Of a DNA stretch of 64,000 nt, positions 39,862 to 49,687 are shown piece by piece. This DNA comes from UBA1172 sp002457135 (GTDB lineage: Bacteria; Pseudomonadota; Alphaproteobacteria; Puniceispirillales; UBA1172), in assembly GCA_965660935.1 (NCBI GenBank), contig CBFIBR010000004.1, forward strand, positions 17,426-81,425, given 5' to 3'. Position numbers and translations under genes: made by a program. Numbering within the stretch: position 1 is the stretch's first letter; each line of letters begins with the position of its first letter. Under the pieces are notes generated by a model. That model did not search any database. It was not told the origin of the DNA and worked only from the letters and a program-made list of their open reading frames with translations.

Positions 39862-40647
39862 ATGCCCGAATGGTCTGATACCGCCATCATCCTTTCGATC
39901 CGCCCCCATGGTGAGCAGGCCGCGCTGGTGAACGTCCTGACCAAACAGCATGGCCGGCAGGCCGGGCTGGTGCGGGGCGGGCAATCACGGTCCATGCGCG
40001 GGGTCTTGCAGATCGGCAATGCCGTGGTGGTGACCTGGCGGGCCAGGCTGGAAACCCATCTCGGCACCATGGTAACCGAAATGGCAACGCCGCATGCATC
40101 GGCGGTGCTGGATAATCCGCTCAGGCTGGCGGGGCTGGCCTCGACTTGCGCGATTATCGAAGGATGCGTCCCTGAACGTGAGCCGTGCGAGCCTGTGTTT
40201 GATGCCACCGATGCGCTGATAAGCATGATGACCGATGGTGATCTTGAGGAGGCCTGGCTGGCGGCCTATATCCGCTGGGAAGTGGCGATGCTGGGGATCG
40301 CCGGGTACGCGCTTGACCTCGGCCGATGCGCCGTCACCGGTGAGCGCGAAAACCTGGCCTATGTCAGCCCCAGAACAGGGGTTGCCGTGACCCGGGCCGG
40401 GGCCGGTATCCATGTTGAACGGCTGCTTCGCCTGCCGTGTTTTCTGGGGGGGATTGAACCCGATGATGAAAATAACCCTGATAATGAGAAAACTGTTGAA
40501 CAGGATTTGCTGGATGGTATGGAGTTAACCAGGCATTTTCTGGAACGGCGAGTCTTTGGCCTGCATCACCAGCCACTGCCCCCGTCACGGGAAAGGCTGG
40601 CCGTGCTGATGCGGCGAAAATTCTTCCCCAACCCTGAGCAGGAGTAG
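39862..40647 (+). CDS. recO: DNA repair protein RecO
   Basis: Loads RecA on SSB-coated single-stranded DNA in the RecFOR pathway. 261 residues: N-terminal OB fold (AIILSIRPHGEQAALVNVLT, GLVRGGQSRSMRGVLQIGN), helical middle and a region with CAVTGERENLAYVSPRTGVAV, where the usual zinc ligands are only partly kept (one Cys visible). Standard place after era. The 10-base gap to parC suggests cotranscription. Confidence 0.9.
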   Translation: MPEWSDTAIILSIRPHGEQAALVNVLTKQHGRQAGLVRGGQSRSMRGVLQIGNAVVVTWRARLETHLGTMVTEMATPHASAVLDNPLRLAGLASTCAIIEGCVPEREPCEPVFDATDALISMMTDGDLEEAWLAAYIRWEVAMLGIAGYALDLGRCAVTGERENLAYVSPRTGVAVTRAGAGIHVERLLRLPCFLGGIEPDDENNPDNEKTVEQDLLDGMELTRHFLERRVFGLHHQPLPPSRERLAVLMRRKFFPNPEQE

Positions 40648-40657
40648 CGCAACCATC

Positions 40658-42871
40658 ATGGCTGATCAGCAATCGACCTCCACCTTTATTCAGGCTGAAT
40701 TTGCCGATGCGTTGAGCCAGCGTTACCTTGCCTATGCGCTTTCCACCATCACCTCACGGTCGCTCCCTGATGTGCGTGACGGGCTGAAACCCGTGCATCG
40801 CCGCCTGCTTTTCGCCATGCGCCAGCTGAAACTGGACCCCGGGCAGGGGTACAAGAAATCGGCCCGGGTGGTTGGTGACGTGATGGGTAAATTCCACCCC
40901 CATGGTGATGCCGCGATTTATGATGCCATGGTCCGGCTGGCCCAGGAATTTGCCATGCGTTACCCGCTGGTGGACGGGCAGGGGAATTTCGGCAATATCG
41001 ATGGCGATAATGCCGCCGCCATGCGCTACACCGAGGCGCGGATGTCCAATGTGGCCCGCCTGCTGCTCGATGGTATTGATGAAGACGCGGTTGATTTCCG
41101 CGCCACCTATGATGGTGAGAGCGAAGAGCCGGTGATTCTGCCCGCCGCCTTCCCCAACCTCCTGGCCAATGGGGCGCAGGGGATTGCGGTTGGCATGGCA
41201 ACGTCAATCCCGCCGCATAACGTGCTGGAACTGGCGGATGCCATCCTGCACCTGATCCGGTATCCGAACGCTGGCCATGATACGATTTCGGGTTTTGTCA
41301 AGGGACCGGATTTCCCCACCGGCGGGGTGCTGGTTGAGGACCCGGCCACCATCGCCGAGGCCTATCAGACTGGCCGGGGGTCATTCCGTGTCAGGGCAGA
41401 CTGGACCGTTGAAAAGGAAAAGGGCGGCGCCTGGAAAATAATCGTCACCGCTATCCCCTATCAGGTGCAGAAATCGCGTCTTGTTGAAAAGATGGCGGAA
41501 ATGCTGAACGACAAGAAACTGCCCGTGCTGGCGGATATCCGTGATGAGAGCGCCGAGGACCTGCGCCTGGTGCTGGAGCCGAAATCACGCCGCATCGACC
41601 CGGTGTTGATGATGGAAAGCCTGTTCAAGCTGACTGATCTGGAATCGCGGGTATCGCTCAACCTCAATGTCCTTGATGCGAGCGGCAAGCCCGGTGTGCT
41701 GTCGCTGAAATCGGCGCTGCTCGAATGGATTGATCATCGCCTGGTGGTGTTGCAGCGGCGATCACGTTACCGGCTTGGCAAGATTGCATCCCGGCTCGAA
41801 GTGCTGGAAGGCTACCTTGTTGTCTACCTGAACCTCGATGAAGTGATCGCCATCATCAGGGAGGAAGACAACCCCAAAACGCGGTTGATGGAACGCTTTG
41901 GGCTGAATGAAAATCAGGCCAATGCCATCCTCGATATGCGCCTGCGGTCCCTGCGCAAGCTGGAGGAAATGGAAATCCGGGGTGAGCGGGAAAAGCTCGA
42001 GGAAGAAAAAACCGGGCTGACCAGCCTGCTGGCCGATGAAGATCAGCAAAGCCGCTCGGTGGCCCGGGATGTCAAATCACTGAAGACTGATTTCGCCAGG
42101 ATTGATCAGCGCCGCACCCGGCTGGACAGTGTCCCCGAGGTGGAAGGCGACCCCATGGATATGCTGGTGGAAAAGGAACCCATCACGGTGATCTGTTCCG
42201 AAAAGGGCTGGATCAGGGCCGCCAAGGGGCATCTGGCCAGTGATGCCGAGGTCAAGTTCAAGGAAGGTGATGGCCCTGCCTTTATGGTCCATGCTGAAAC
42301 CACCGACAGGATACTGGTGGCGGCGGATAACGGGCGGTTCTATACGCTTTCCGCTGATAAACTCCCCGGCGGGCGCGGCTTTGGTGAACCTGTTTCCCTG
42401 ATGGTGGAACTGGGGGCTGATACCACGATCATCAACCTGTTCCCGGCACGGGGCGGGGAAATCCTGATCGTGGCCGATACCGGTCATGGTTTCATCACGG
42501 CAACCGATCAGGTCATGGCGCAGACCCGCAACGGCAAGCAGGTGCTGACCCTGCCCAAGGGCGTGAAAGCCGCGGTCGCCCGGCCCGCCATTGGTGATAT
42601 GGTGGCGGTGGTAGGCTCAAACCGAAAACTGCTGGTCTTCCCCAGGGATGATCTGCCGGTCATGGGGCGGGGGCGCGGCGTCATGCTGCAACGCTATCGT
42701 GATGGCACGCTGGGGGATGCACGCTGCTTTAATCGCGCTGACGGGTTGAGCTGGGTGCAATCGGGGGGCCGCAACCGGACAGAACCCGATACAACACCAT
42801 GGCAGGGCAAACGCGGCAGCGCAGGCAGGGTTGCCCCGACAGGGTTCCCCCGCCCGGCACGGTTCACCTGA
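40658..42871 (+). CDS. parC: DNA topoisomerase IV subunit A
   Basis: Decatenates daughter chromosomes together with ParE. 737 residues. The breakage-reunion domain contains LPDVRDGLKPVHRRLLFAM, KFHPHGDAAIYDAMVRLAQ, and the active Tyr124 in AAMRYTEARM; a helical coiled region (about 425-495), then a C-terminal beta-pinwheel. The shorter C-terminal domain lacking a clear GyrA-box distinguishes it from GyrA. A GGAG precedes the start. Convergent with bpt. Confidence 0.94.
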   Translation: MADQQSTSTFIQAEFADALSQRYLAYALSTITSRSLPDVRDGLKPVHRRLLFAMRQLKLDPGQGYKKSARVVGDVMGKFHPHGDAAIYDAMVRLAQEFAMRYPLVDGQGNFGNIDGDNAAAMRYTEARMSNVARLLLDGIDEDAVDFRATYDGESEEPVILPAAFPNLLANGAQGIAVGMATSIPPHNVLELADAILHLIRYPNAGHDTISGFVKGPDFPTGGVLVEDPATIAEAYQTGRGSFRVRADWTVEKEKGGAWKIIVTAIPYQVQKSRLVEKMAEMLNDKKLPVLADIRDESAEDLRLVLEPKSRRIDPVLMMESLFKLTDLESRVSLNLNVLDASGKPGVLSLKSALLEWIDHRLVVLQRRSRYRLGKIASRLEVLEGYLVVYLNLDEVIAIIREEDNPKTRLMERFGLNENQANAILDMRLRSLRKLEEMEIRGEREKLEEEKTGLTSLLADEDQQSRSVARDVKSLKTDFARIDQRRTRLDSVPEVEGDPMDMLVEKEPITVICSEKGWIRAAKGHLASDAEVKFKEGDGPAFMVHAETTDRILVAADNGRFYTLSADKLPGGRGFGEPVSLMVELGADTTIINLFPARGGEILIVADTGHGFITATDQVMAQTRNGKQVLTLPKGVKAAVARPAIGDMVAVVGSNRKLLVFPRDDLPVMGRGRGVMLQRYRDGTLGDARCFNRADGLSWVQSGGRNRTEPDTTPWQGKRGSAGRVAPTGFPRPARFT

Positions 42872-42886
42872 TCATATTACAAATGG

Positions 42887-43633
42887 TTACCTGGCTTTAT
42901 CGTCAAGCGTGACCCATTCGCCTGACTGGAGGATTTCAGCGGGCCGGAACCGTGCCTTGTATTTCATCTTGGCGCTGTCCTCAACGTAATAGCCCAGATA
43001 GACATACGGCAATGCCATGCCATGGGCGATGGCGGCCAGATCAAGCACCATGTAGGTGCCGGGTGAGCGATCCTGTATCTCCGGGTCAAAGAACGAGTAC
43101 ACCGCGCTCAACCCGTCGGCCTGCACATCCACCATCATCACCGACACCAGGTCTTCACCGGCGCGGTATTCCACCAGCACGGTTTCGATGGGGCTGAGGG
43201 TGATCATGTTGGTGTAGCTGTCCTGATCCATATCCGCCATCTGGCCATCACCGTGACGCGCATTCAGGTATTTGCTGAACAGGTCATAATGATCGCTGCG
43301 GCTGAAATTCGGCAGGATGCGGCGGGTCAGGTCAGCGTTGGCCTTCAGGACGCGCTGCTGGCTGCGGCTGTGAATCAGGTTGCCATCCTGACCGTCACCC
43401 GAAGGAATGCGGATCGGCTGGCAGGCATTGCAGTGCTGGCAGATCGGCCGGTAGACCCAGTTTTCAACGCGCCTGAAACCGGCCTTGGCCAGATCGTCAT
43501 GGAGATGGGAATGCCGTGATATATCGGCGGCAAGGCGTTGTTCGACCAGCCCGTCACGGTAGGAGCAGGGCGATGAACGCGTGACGTGAAACTCAACGGG
43601 TTCTGCAAACTTGATATTACCAAACTGGTTCAT
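42887..43633 (-). CDS. bpt: Aspartate/glutamate leucyltransferase (Bpt)
   Basis: N-end-rule enzyme that attaches leucine from Leu-tRNA to proteins with N-terminal Asp or Glu, marking them for ClpAP. 248 residues: N-terminal ATE/Bpt domain with SPCSYRDGLVEQRLAAD and the cysteine pair HCNACQPIRIP, then the GNAT-like C-terminal domain with PGTYMVLDLAAIAHGMALPY and GYYVEDSAKMKYKARFRP. Alphaproteobacterial length. Forty-seven bases after ilvA on the minus strand, with a T6 run following a GC stretch in between that could be a weak terminator. Confidence 0.92.
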   Translation of the reverse strand: MNQFGNIKFAEPVEFHVTRSSPCSYRDGLVEQRLAADISRHSHLHDDLAKAGFRRVENWVYRPICQHCNACQPIRIPSGDGQDGNLIHSRSQQRVLKANADLTRRILPNFSRSDHYDLFSKYLNARHGDGQMADMDQDSYTNMITLSPIETVLVEYRAGEDLVSVMMVDVQADGLSAVYSFFDPEIQDRSPGTYMVLDLAAIAHGMALPYVYLGYYVEDSAKMKYKARFRPAEILQSGEWVTLDDKAR

Positions 43634-43680
43634 ACTGCCAAAAAAGCACAGCCTCGCTGGCTTGGCAACACCCCGGGCCG

Positions 43681-44904
43681 CTAACTGTTCGATTCTGTTC
43701 CCGCCAGCACCGACACACTGAACCCCTTGTCACGCAGGGCCCCCAGAATTTCATCGACATGATCACCACCGCGGGTTTCAACCACGGCATCGATTTTGGC
43801 CAGTTTCGCCGGAACGTCATGGAACAGCCGCTGATGGAAAATTTCAACGATATTGCCCTTGCAACTGCCGATGGCATCGGCGATCCCCGCCAGCATGCCC
43901 GGCTCATCACTGATGTCGATGCGGATACGGACCAGCCGTCCATCACGGGCCATGGTCCGGGTCATGATCCCGGCCAGCAGCCTCGGGTCGATATTGCCGC
44001 CGCAGATCACCACCCCGCAATGCTGGCCCCTGAATTTCTCTTCATGCTGGAGCAGGGCCGCTATCCCGGCCGCGCCCGCGCCCTCGGCGATGATGCGCTG
44101 CTGTTCGACCAAGAGGCAGACAGCGCGTTCGATCATGTCTTCATCAACCAGCAGGATTTCATCAACCAGGCTTTCCACCACAGGTCTGGTCAGCACGCCG
44201 GGATGCTTGACGGCAATGCCTTCGGCCAGGGTTTCCCCGCCCGATGATGACGGCGCATCAGCGATCATCTCTGTCATGCTGGGCCACAGGCTGGCCTCAA
44301 CCCCGATGAGCCTGATGTCCGGGTTGATATCCCTTGCGATAGTGGCAACCCCCGCCATCAGCCCGCCACCGCCAACCGGCACGATAATGGTATCCAGATC
44401 GGGGCAGTCCTCCAGCATCTCCAGCCCGACCGACCCCTGACCATTGGCAACGTGAATATCATTATAGGGATGCACCAGCGTCAGCCCGCGTTCGGCGATA
44501 ATAGCCTCAACCGTGGCTTCGCATTCATTGAGGTTGCGGCCCTCAAGAACAACCTCAGCCCCCCAGGCACGGGTCCGGTTGACCTTGGCAAATGGGGTCT
44601 GGGCAGGCATCACGATAACCGCGGGTATACCCATCCTCTGAGCATGATAGGCCACGGCCTGGGCATGGTTACCGGCGGACATGGTGATCACGCCGCGTGA
44701 TTTTTCATCATCGCTCAACGCCTGCATCCGGTTGAATGCACCGCGTGCCTTGAATGATGATGTGTGTTGCAGGTTTTCCAGTTTCAGGCTGGCGCGGATA
44801 CCCGTTGTCTTTTCGATACCGGGTGCCGAGATGGTCGGTGTCCTGATCACCTGCCCCTGCATGGCTGCATGGGCAGCGCGGATCGCCTCTGCGGAAATGG
44901 TCAT
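43681..44904 (-). CDS. ilvA: Threonine ammonia-lyase with ACT domain
   Basis: Deaminates threonine to 2-oxobutyrate for isoleucine synthesis, or for catabolism. 407 residues: PLP Lys52 in HTSSFKARGAFNRM, MSAGNHAQAVAYHA, glycine loop IIVPVGGGGLMAGVA, CGGNID; then one ACT domain (about 330-402, RLVRIRIDISDEPGMLAGIAD). A single ACT of this type is found in the shorter ilvA/tdcB group. A second dehydratase of the same superfamily, without ACT, lies at 28489-29466. GGGGG lies before the start on the minus strand. Confidence 0.92.
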   Translation of the reverse strand: MTISAEAIRAAHAAMQGQVIRTPTISAPGIEKTTGIRASLKLENLQHTSSFKARGAFNRMQALSDDEKSRGVITMSAGNHAQAVAYHAQRMGIPAVIVMPAQTPFAKVNRTRAWGAEVVLEGRNLNECEATVEAIIAERGLTLVHPYNDIHVANGQGSVGLEMLEDCPDLDTIIVPVGGGGLMAGVATIARDINPDIRLIGVEASLWPSMTEMIADAPSSSGGETLAEGIAVKHPGVLTRPVVESLVDEILLVDEDMIERAVCLLVEQQRIIAEGAGAAGIAALLQHEEKFRGQHCGVVICGGNIDPRLLAGIMTRTMARDGRLVRIRIDISDEPGMLAGIADAIGSCKGNIVEIFHQRLFHDVPAKLAKIDAVVETRGGDHVDEILGALRDKGFSVSVLAGTESNS

Positions 44905-44927
44905 CGTGTCCCCCCTTTTGTTATTGT

Positions 44928-45953
44928 TCAGGTCAGATGGCTGGCAACCTCAGCCGCGTGGTAGGTAATGATGGCATTGGCCCCGGCACGCCGGAACGCG
45001 GTCAGCGATTCCATGATGATCCTGCTGCGGTCAATGAAACCGGCGGCGGCGGCGGCCTCAATCATGGCGTATTCGCCGCTTACCTGATAGGCGATGATCG
45101 GTATCGCGTAACTGCTGCTGGCCCGCTGGATGATATCCAGATAGGGCATGCCGGGTTTGACGATGATGAAATCCGTGCCTTCGCTGATATCGAGGGCGAT
45201 TTCCCGCATCGCTTCATCACTGTTGGACGGGTCAATCTGATAGGTGTCCTTGCCGATGGTGTTGGCGGTTTTCCCGGCCCCCACTGCATCGCGGAACGGC
45301 CCATAGAATGATGATGAAAATTTGGCGGCATAGGCCATGATCATCACGTCGGTGAAGCCTTCGGCATCCAGCCCGGCGCGAATGGCCCCGATACGCCCGT
45401 CCATCATGTCGGATGGGGCAATGACGCTGGCCCCGGCGCGGGCCTGGGTAATCGCCTGGCGAACCAGCACGTCGATGGTTTCATCATTGGCAACGCTGCC
45501 ATCAATGATAACCCCGTCATGCCCGTGACTGGTAAAGGGATCGAGCGCAACATCGGTGATAATGCCCAGCCCGGGAACATTGTCCCTGACCGCGCTGATG
45601 CAGCGGCAGATCAGGTTGCCCGGATCATGGGCATGGCTGCCATCATCGGTTTTGTTGGCAGGATCAATCCGGGGGAACAGCGCAATGGCCGGAATGTTGA
45701 GGTCAACCGCTTGGCGGGCATGGTCAACCACATCCTTGATCGACAACCGGTTGACCCCCGGTAGGGATGCAACGGGTTCAGGCGCGCCATCGCCTTCACG
45801 CACGAACAGCGGCCAGATCAGGTTATCGGGCCTCAGCGTGGTTTCGCGGACCATGCGGCGGGACCAGTCCTCGGCGCGGGTGCGGCGCAGTCGTGTTGCT
45901 GGAAATGCCTCGTTGGTGGATGGTGCCTTAATCATGCTTTTATTTTCGCTCAT
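44928..45953 (-). CDS. hemB: Delta-aminolevulinic acid dehydratase (porphobilinogen synthase)
   Basis: Condenses two 5-aminolevulinate molecules to porphobilinogen in haem synthesis. 341 residues. Schiff-base lysines lie in MAYAAKFSSSFYGPFRDA and IIVKPGMPYLDII; YQVSGEYAM is diagnostic. The metal loop reads DVALDPFTSHGHDG, with aspartate and alanine where zinc-type enzymes have cysteines, so this is the Mg-type enzyme common in alphaproteobacteria. Start 45953 (MSENKSM) is chosen; the frame opens with TTG at 45971 and 45935 is another ATG; none has a clear ribosome site. Divergent from the hydrolase-like gene at 46027. Confidence 0.94.
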   Translation of the reverse strand: MSENKSMIKAPSTNEAFPATRLRRTRAEDWSRRMVRETTLRPDNLIWPLFVREGDGAPEPVASLPGVNRLSIKDVVDHARQAVDLNIPAIALFPRIDPANKTDDGSHAHDPGNLICRCISAVRDNVPGLGIITDVALDPFTSHGHDGVIIDGSVANDETIDVLVRQAITQARAGASVIAPSDMMDGRIGAIRAGLDAEGFTDVMIMAYAAKFSSSFYGPFRDAVGAGKTANTIGKDTYQIDPSNSDEAMREIALDISEGTDFIIVKPGMPYLDIIQRASSSYAIPIIAYQVSGEYAMIEAAAAAGFIDRSRIIMESLTAFRRAGANAIITYHAAEVASHLT

Positions 45954-46026
45954 AACATGGGGGAATCGCAACTTCTAAAGGGTTTCCCCTCTTCTCGACC
46001 GCAACTGGATACAGTATAAGTTTCGA

Positions 46027-47112
46027 ATGATCAACAATCCCTACCTCAATATAGGCACCGAAGCCAGTACTGGCTGCATTATTCTCGACCGCCCGAAAGC
46101 CCTCAATGCCCTGTCGCTTGACATGTGTGATGCTCTTGCCACCGCGCTGAGGGCATGGGCCGATGATCACGCGATTGACCGTGTTATCATCAGCGCAACC
46201 CCGGGCCGGGCGTTCTGCGCGGGCGGTGATGTGCGAGCCATTGCCCCTGATATCCGGGCTGATATCGCTGCCGGTGATGCCTATTTCCTGACCGAATACC
46301 AGCTTGATCTGTTGATCCATCTGTTTCCGAAACCGGTGGTGGTTGTCGCCAACGGGCTGACCATGGGGGGCGGGGCAGGAGTGCTGCTCAACGCATCGCA
46401 TCCGGTGATCACAACGGCGATGGATTTTGCCATGCCTGAAACCGCCATCGGGCTGTTTCCTGATGTTGGTGCCTCCATCTTTCTGCGCAAGGCTCCCCCG
46501 GCGGTGGCGGCTTTTCTCGGCATGACGGGGTGGCGTATCGGTGCCGGTGATATGGCGCATTACGGCATCGCCCCCCGGGTCATCGATGCTGACAGCCATG
46601 ATGCGCTGATCAGGGCCGTGATCAACACCCCTGATACTGGTGGAATTGATGCCGTGCTTGATGGCTTCCGTTGTGAAGTTGATGAAAAGCCGCTGGTGGA
46701 CGAGGAGGAGTGGATCACCCGGCATTTCAGCAAGCCTGATCCGGTGTCGATCCGCGCTGGGCTGGAGGGGGGTGATCACCCGATGGCGGAAAAAACCCGT
46801 CATGCGCTGGATACCCGCTGCCCGCTGTCGATTGCGGTGGCGCACCGGCTGTTGACTGATCCTCAGATGGAACCGGCCACTATTGTTGATGCTATTCGTC
46901 AGGATTATGCGCTGGCCCTGCGGATGATCCGTCATCCTGATTTTGTTGAAGGTGTCCGGGCCTTGCTGATCGACAAGGACAATGCCCCGGCCTGGCAGCC
47001 CGCAAGTCTAAGTGGCGTGACCGGGGCCATGGTTGAGGCTATAGTCACCCCTGAGGATGCCCCTGTTCTAGCAATCCCCGAAGCATCGGTATCAACAAAA
47101 GGAAAAACATGA
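46027..47112 (+). CDS. Enoyl-CoA hydratase/isomerase family, 3-hydroxyisobutyryl-CoA hydrolase type
   Basis: Crotonase-fold enzyme. The 361-residue length, and the block order LDRPKALNALSLDMCDAL, GRAFCAGGDVRA, GLTMGGGAGVL and the catalytic region MPETAIGLFPDVGASIFL, match 3-hydroxyisobutyryl-CoA hydrolase of valine breakdown, which has this longer C-terminal part with RHFSKPDPVSI. No other valine-pathway genes are near. The ATG has no ribosome site, but TATAAG stands at 46015-46020, so a leaderless transcript is possible. Stop overlaps the proS start. Confidence 0.85.
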   Translation: MINNPYLNIGTEASTGCIILDRPKALNALSLDMCDALATALRAWADDHAIDRVIISATPGRAFCAGGDVRAIAPDIRADIAAGDAYFLTEYQLDLLIHLFPKPVVVVANGLTMGGGAGVLLNASHPVITTAMDFAMPETAIGLFPDVGASIFLRKAPPAVAAFLGMTGWRIGAGDMAHYGIAPRVIDADSHDALIRAVINTPDTGGIDAVLDGFRCEVDEKPLVDEEEWITRHFSKPDPVSIRAGLEGGDHPMAEKTRHALDTRCPLSIAVAHRLLTDPQMEPATIVDAIRQDYALALRMIRHPDFVEGVRALLIDKDNAPAWQPASLSGVTGAMVEAIVTPEDAPVLAIPEASVSTKGKT

Positions 47113-48428
47113 TGCGCCTGAGCCAGTATTTTTTGCCAGTCATGAAAGAAACCCCGAAAGAGGCGCAGATCGTGTCTCACCGCCTGATGCTGCGTGCCGG
47201 GATGATCCAGCAATCGAGTGCCGGGATCTATTCCTGGTTGCCGCTGGGGCTGAAAGTCATGAACAAGATCGGCCAGATTGTCCGTGAAGAACAGAACCGC
47301 GCCGGGGCCAATGAAATCCTGATGCCGACGATCCAGCCAGCCGAGCTGTGGCAGGAATCAGGCCGCTATGATGATTATGGTCTGGAAATGCTCCGCATAA
47401 GTGACCGCCATGAACGCGATATGCTCTACGGCCCGACCAATGAAGAACAGGTCACGGATATTTTCAGGTCCCATGTCAAAAGCTACCGGGCCCTGCCGCT
47501 CAACCTCTATCATATCCAGTGGAAATTCCGTGATGAGGTTCGGCCCCGTTTCGGCATTATGCGGGGGCGCGAATTCCTCATGAAAGATGCCTATTCCTTT
47601 GCCATTGATGCTGAACAGGCGCGGTCCGAATACAACAAGATGTTTGTATCCTACCTCTTGACGTTTCAGCGTCTTGGCCTGACCGCAATCCCGATGGAAG
47701 CCGACACCGGCCCCATCGGCGGGGACATGAGCCATGAGTTCATCATCCTGGCCGAAACCGGCGAAAGCGAGGTCTTCTGCCACAAGGACTGGATCGGCCG
47801 CAGCCTCGATGCGGGTGAGGTGGATTACAGCCGTGACCTGCAACCGATTGTTGACCGTTTCACCAATCTCTATGCAGCAACAGATGACAAGCATGATCCT
47901 GATGCCTGCGGTGTTGCGGCTCAAGACATGATCACGACCCGGGGGATTGAGGTTGGCCATATCTTCTATTTCGGCAGCAAGTATTCGGAACCGATGGGGG
48001 CCAGTGTCGCTGATGCCAGCGGCAACCTCGTTCCGGTTCACATGGGGTCTTATGGCATTGGCGTGTCGCGCCTTGTCGGCGGTATTATTGAGGCCAGCCA
48101 CGATGACAAGGGGATCATCTGGCCTGAACCCGTGGCCCCGTTTGATGTCGTGGTGGTCAACCTCAAACCCGGGGATGCAACCTGTGATGCCATGGCAGAG
48201 GATCTCTACCAGCGGCTGACCACGGCGGGCAAGGATGTGCTGCTGGATGACAGCGATGATCGCCCCGGGGCCAAGATGGCGGCTGCCGACCTGATCGGGA
48301 TACCGCAGCAGATCATCATTGGCCCCCGGATTGCGGCTGAGGGCATGGTGGAATGGAAACTGCGCCGTTCGGGTGAAACCAGCAACATTTCCCCCGATGC
48401 TGCCATGAATGCGCTGGTTGGAGGCTGA
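47109..48428 (+). CDS. proS: Prolyl-tRNA synthetase, short (alphaproteobacterial) form
   Basis: Charges tRNA-Pro. 439 residues, lacking the ~180-residue INS editing domain of the E. coli enzyme, as in many alphaproteobacteria, where separate ProXp proteins do the editing. Class II motifs: GIYSWLPLGLKVMNKI (motif 1 region), FRDEVRPRFGIMRGREFLMK (motif 2), GSYGIGVSRLVGGIIE (motif 3); then the anticodon-binding domain (about 345-435, VVVVNLKPGDA). Overlaps the previous stop (ATGATG at the start, 47109 or 47112) and abuts lolC. Confidence 0.95.
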   Translation: MMRLSQYFLPVMKETPKEAQIVSHRLMLRAGMIQQSSAGIYSWLPLGLKVMNKIGQIVREEQNRAGANEILMPTIQPAELWQESGRYDDYGLEMLRISDRHERDMLYGPTNEEQVTDIFRSHVKSYRALPLNLYHIQWKFRDEVRPRFGIMRGREFLMKDAYSFAIDAEQARSEYNKMFVSYLLTFQRLGLTAIPMEADTGPIGGDMSHEFIILAETGESEVFCHKDWIGRSLDAGEVDYSRDLQPIVDRFTNLYAATDDKHDPDACGVAAQDMITTRGIEVGHIFYFGSKYSEPMGASVADASGNLVPVHMGSYGIGVSRLVGGIIEASHDDKGIIWPEPVAPFDVVVVNLKPGDATCDAMAEDLYQRLTTAGKDVLLDDSDDRPGAKMAAADLIGIPQQIIIGPRIAAEGMVEWKLRRSGETSNISPDAAMNALVGG

Positions 48429-49687
48429 TGGTGTTTGCCATCTTCACCCCTGTTGAACGACTGCTGGCGATGCGTTACATGCGCTCCCGCCGGTCTGAGG
48501 GGTTTATTTCGGTCATCGCCTGGTTCTCGCTGCTCGGGATTGCGCTTGGCGTTGCAACGCTGATCATCGTGATGTCGGTGATGAACGGGTTCAGGGCTGA
48601 ACTGGTTGGCCGGATACTGGGGCTGAACGGTCACCTTGCGGTTTATTCAACCAGCACTCGCGGGGTTGGCGATTTCGATAATCTGGCTGTCCGGATTGCC
48701 GGTATTCCCGGCGTTATTGCCGTGACCCCGCAGATCGAAGGCCAGGTCATGGTCTCCACCAGGGGCAATACCAGCGGGGCGGTGATCCGCGGTGTGCGCT
48801 GGGCTGATCTGGCGGCCCGCAAGCCGCTCTGGGATGCGCTTGATGAAGGCGCCATTACCCGCTTCAAGGAAGGCAAGGGCATTCTGATGGGGCATCGGCT
48901 GGCGCAATCGCTCGGCCTCAAGGAGGGCGACAGCGTGACCCTGGTCGGGGCCAAGGGGCGGACAACACCGTTCGGAACCCTGCCGCAACGCCGTACCTTC
49001 AAGATTGCCGGGCTTTTTGATGTTGGCATGTTTGAATACGACAAGGCCTTTATCTTCATGCCGCTGAAACCGGCCCAGTCCTTTTTCGGCAGTGATGGCC
49101 GTGTGACAGGGCTTGAGATTTACACCGGCGATCTGAACCTGACGGACCCGGTGAGGGCCAATATTTCCCAGATCCTGGGTGATGATACCGGCGTTAATGA
49201 CTGGCGGGACCGCAACCGCAGTTTCCTTAATGCACTGGCGGTTGAACGCAACGTCATGTTCCTGATCCTGACGCTGATCATTCTGGTGGCGGCGTTCAAT
49301 ATCATCTCATCGATGATCATGCTGGTGCGCAGCAAAAACAGCGATATCGCGGTACTGAGGGCGATGGGTGCATCCGGCGGCGCGGTGATGCGGGTGTTTT
49401 TCATGACCGGGGCCAGCATCGGGATTGTCGGGACGGCAACCGGGGTGGTCATCGGACTCGGTTTCTGCTGGAACATTGATGCCATCAAGGAAATGCTGGA
49501 AAAGTTGACCGGCACCGAGTTTTTCGCCGCCGAGATTTATTTTCTGTCCCGCCTGCCCGCCAAGGTTGATCCGGCCGAGGTGGGAATGATCATCGCCATG
49601 GCCCTGATGCTGTCGTTTCTGGCCAGCATCTACCCGGCCTGGCGAGCATCACGCATCGCCCCGGCGGAGGCCCTGCGGTATGAATGA
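48428..49687 (+). CDS. lolC: Lipoprotein-releasing ABC transporter permease LolC/E
   Basis: Inner-membrane permease that lifts outer-membrane lipoproteins off the inner membrane for LolA. 419 residues: N-terminal ERLLAMRYMRSRRSEGFISVIAWFS and the first transmembrane helix (IALGVATLIIVMSVMNGFR), a large periplasmic domain (about 50-265), then three C-terminal helices with the FtsX core LIILVAAFNIISSMIMLVRSK and AVLRAMGASGGAVMRVF. One gene for both LolC and LolE, usual in alphaproteobacteria. Overlaps proS by one base and lolD by eight. Confidence 0.94.
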   Translation: MVFAIFTPVERLLAMRYMRSRRSEGFISVIAWFSLLGIALGVATLIIVMSVMNGFRAELVGRILGLNGHLAVYSTSTRGVGDFDNLAVRIAGIPGVIAVTPQIEGQVMVSTRGNTSGAVIRGVRWADLAARKPLWDALDEGAITRFKEGKGILMGHRLAQSLGLKEGDSVTLVGAKGRTTPFGTLPQRRTFKIAGLFDVGMFEYDKAFIFMPLKPAQSFFGSDGRVTGLEIYTGDLNLTDPVRANISQILGDDTGVNDWRDRNRSFLNALAVERNVMFLILTLIILVAAFNIISSMIMLVRSKNSDIAVLRAMGASGGAVMRVFFMTGASIGIVGTATGVVIGLGFCWNIDAIKEMLEKLTGTEFFAAEIYFLSRLPAKVDPAEVGMIIAMALMLSFLASIYPAWRASRIAPAEALRYE

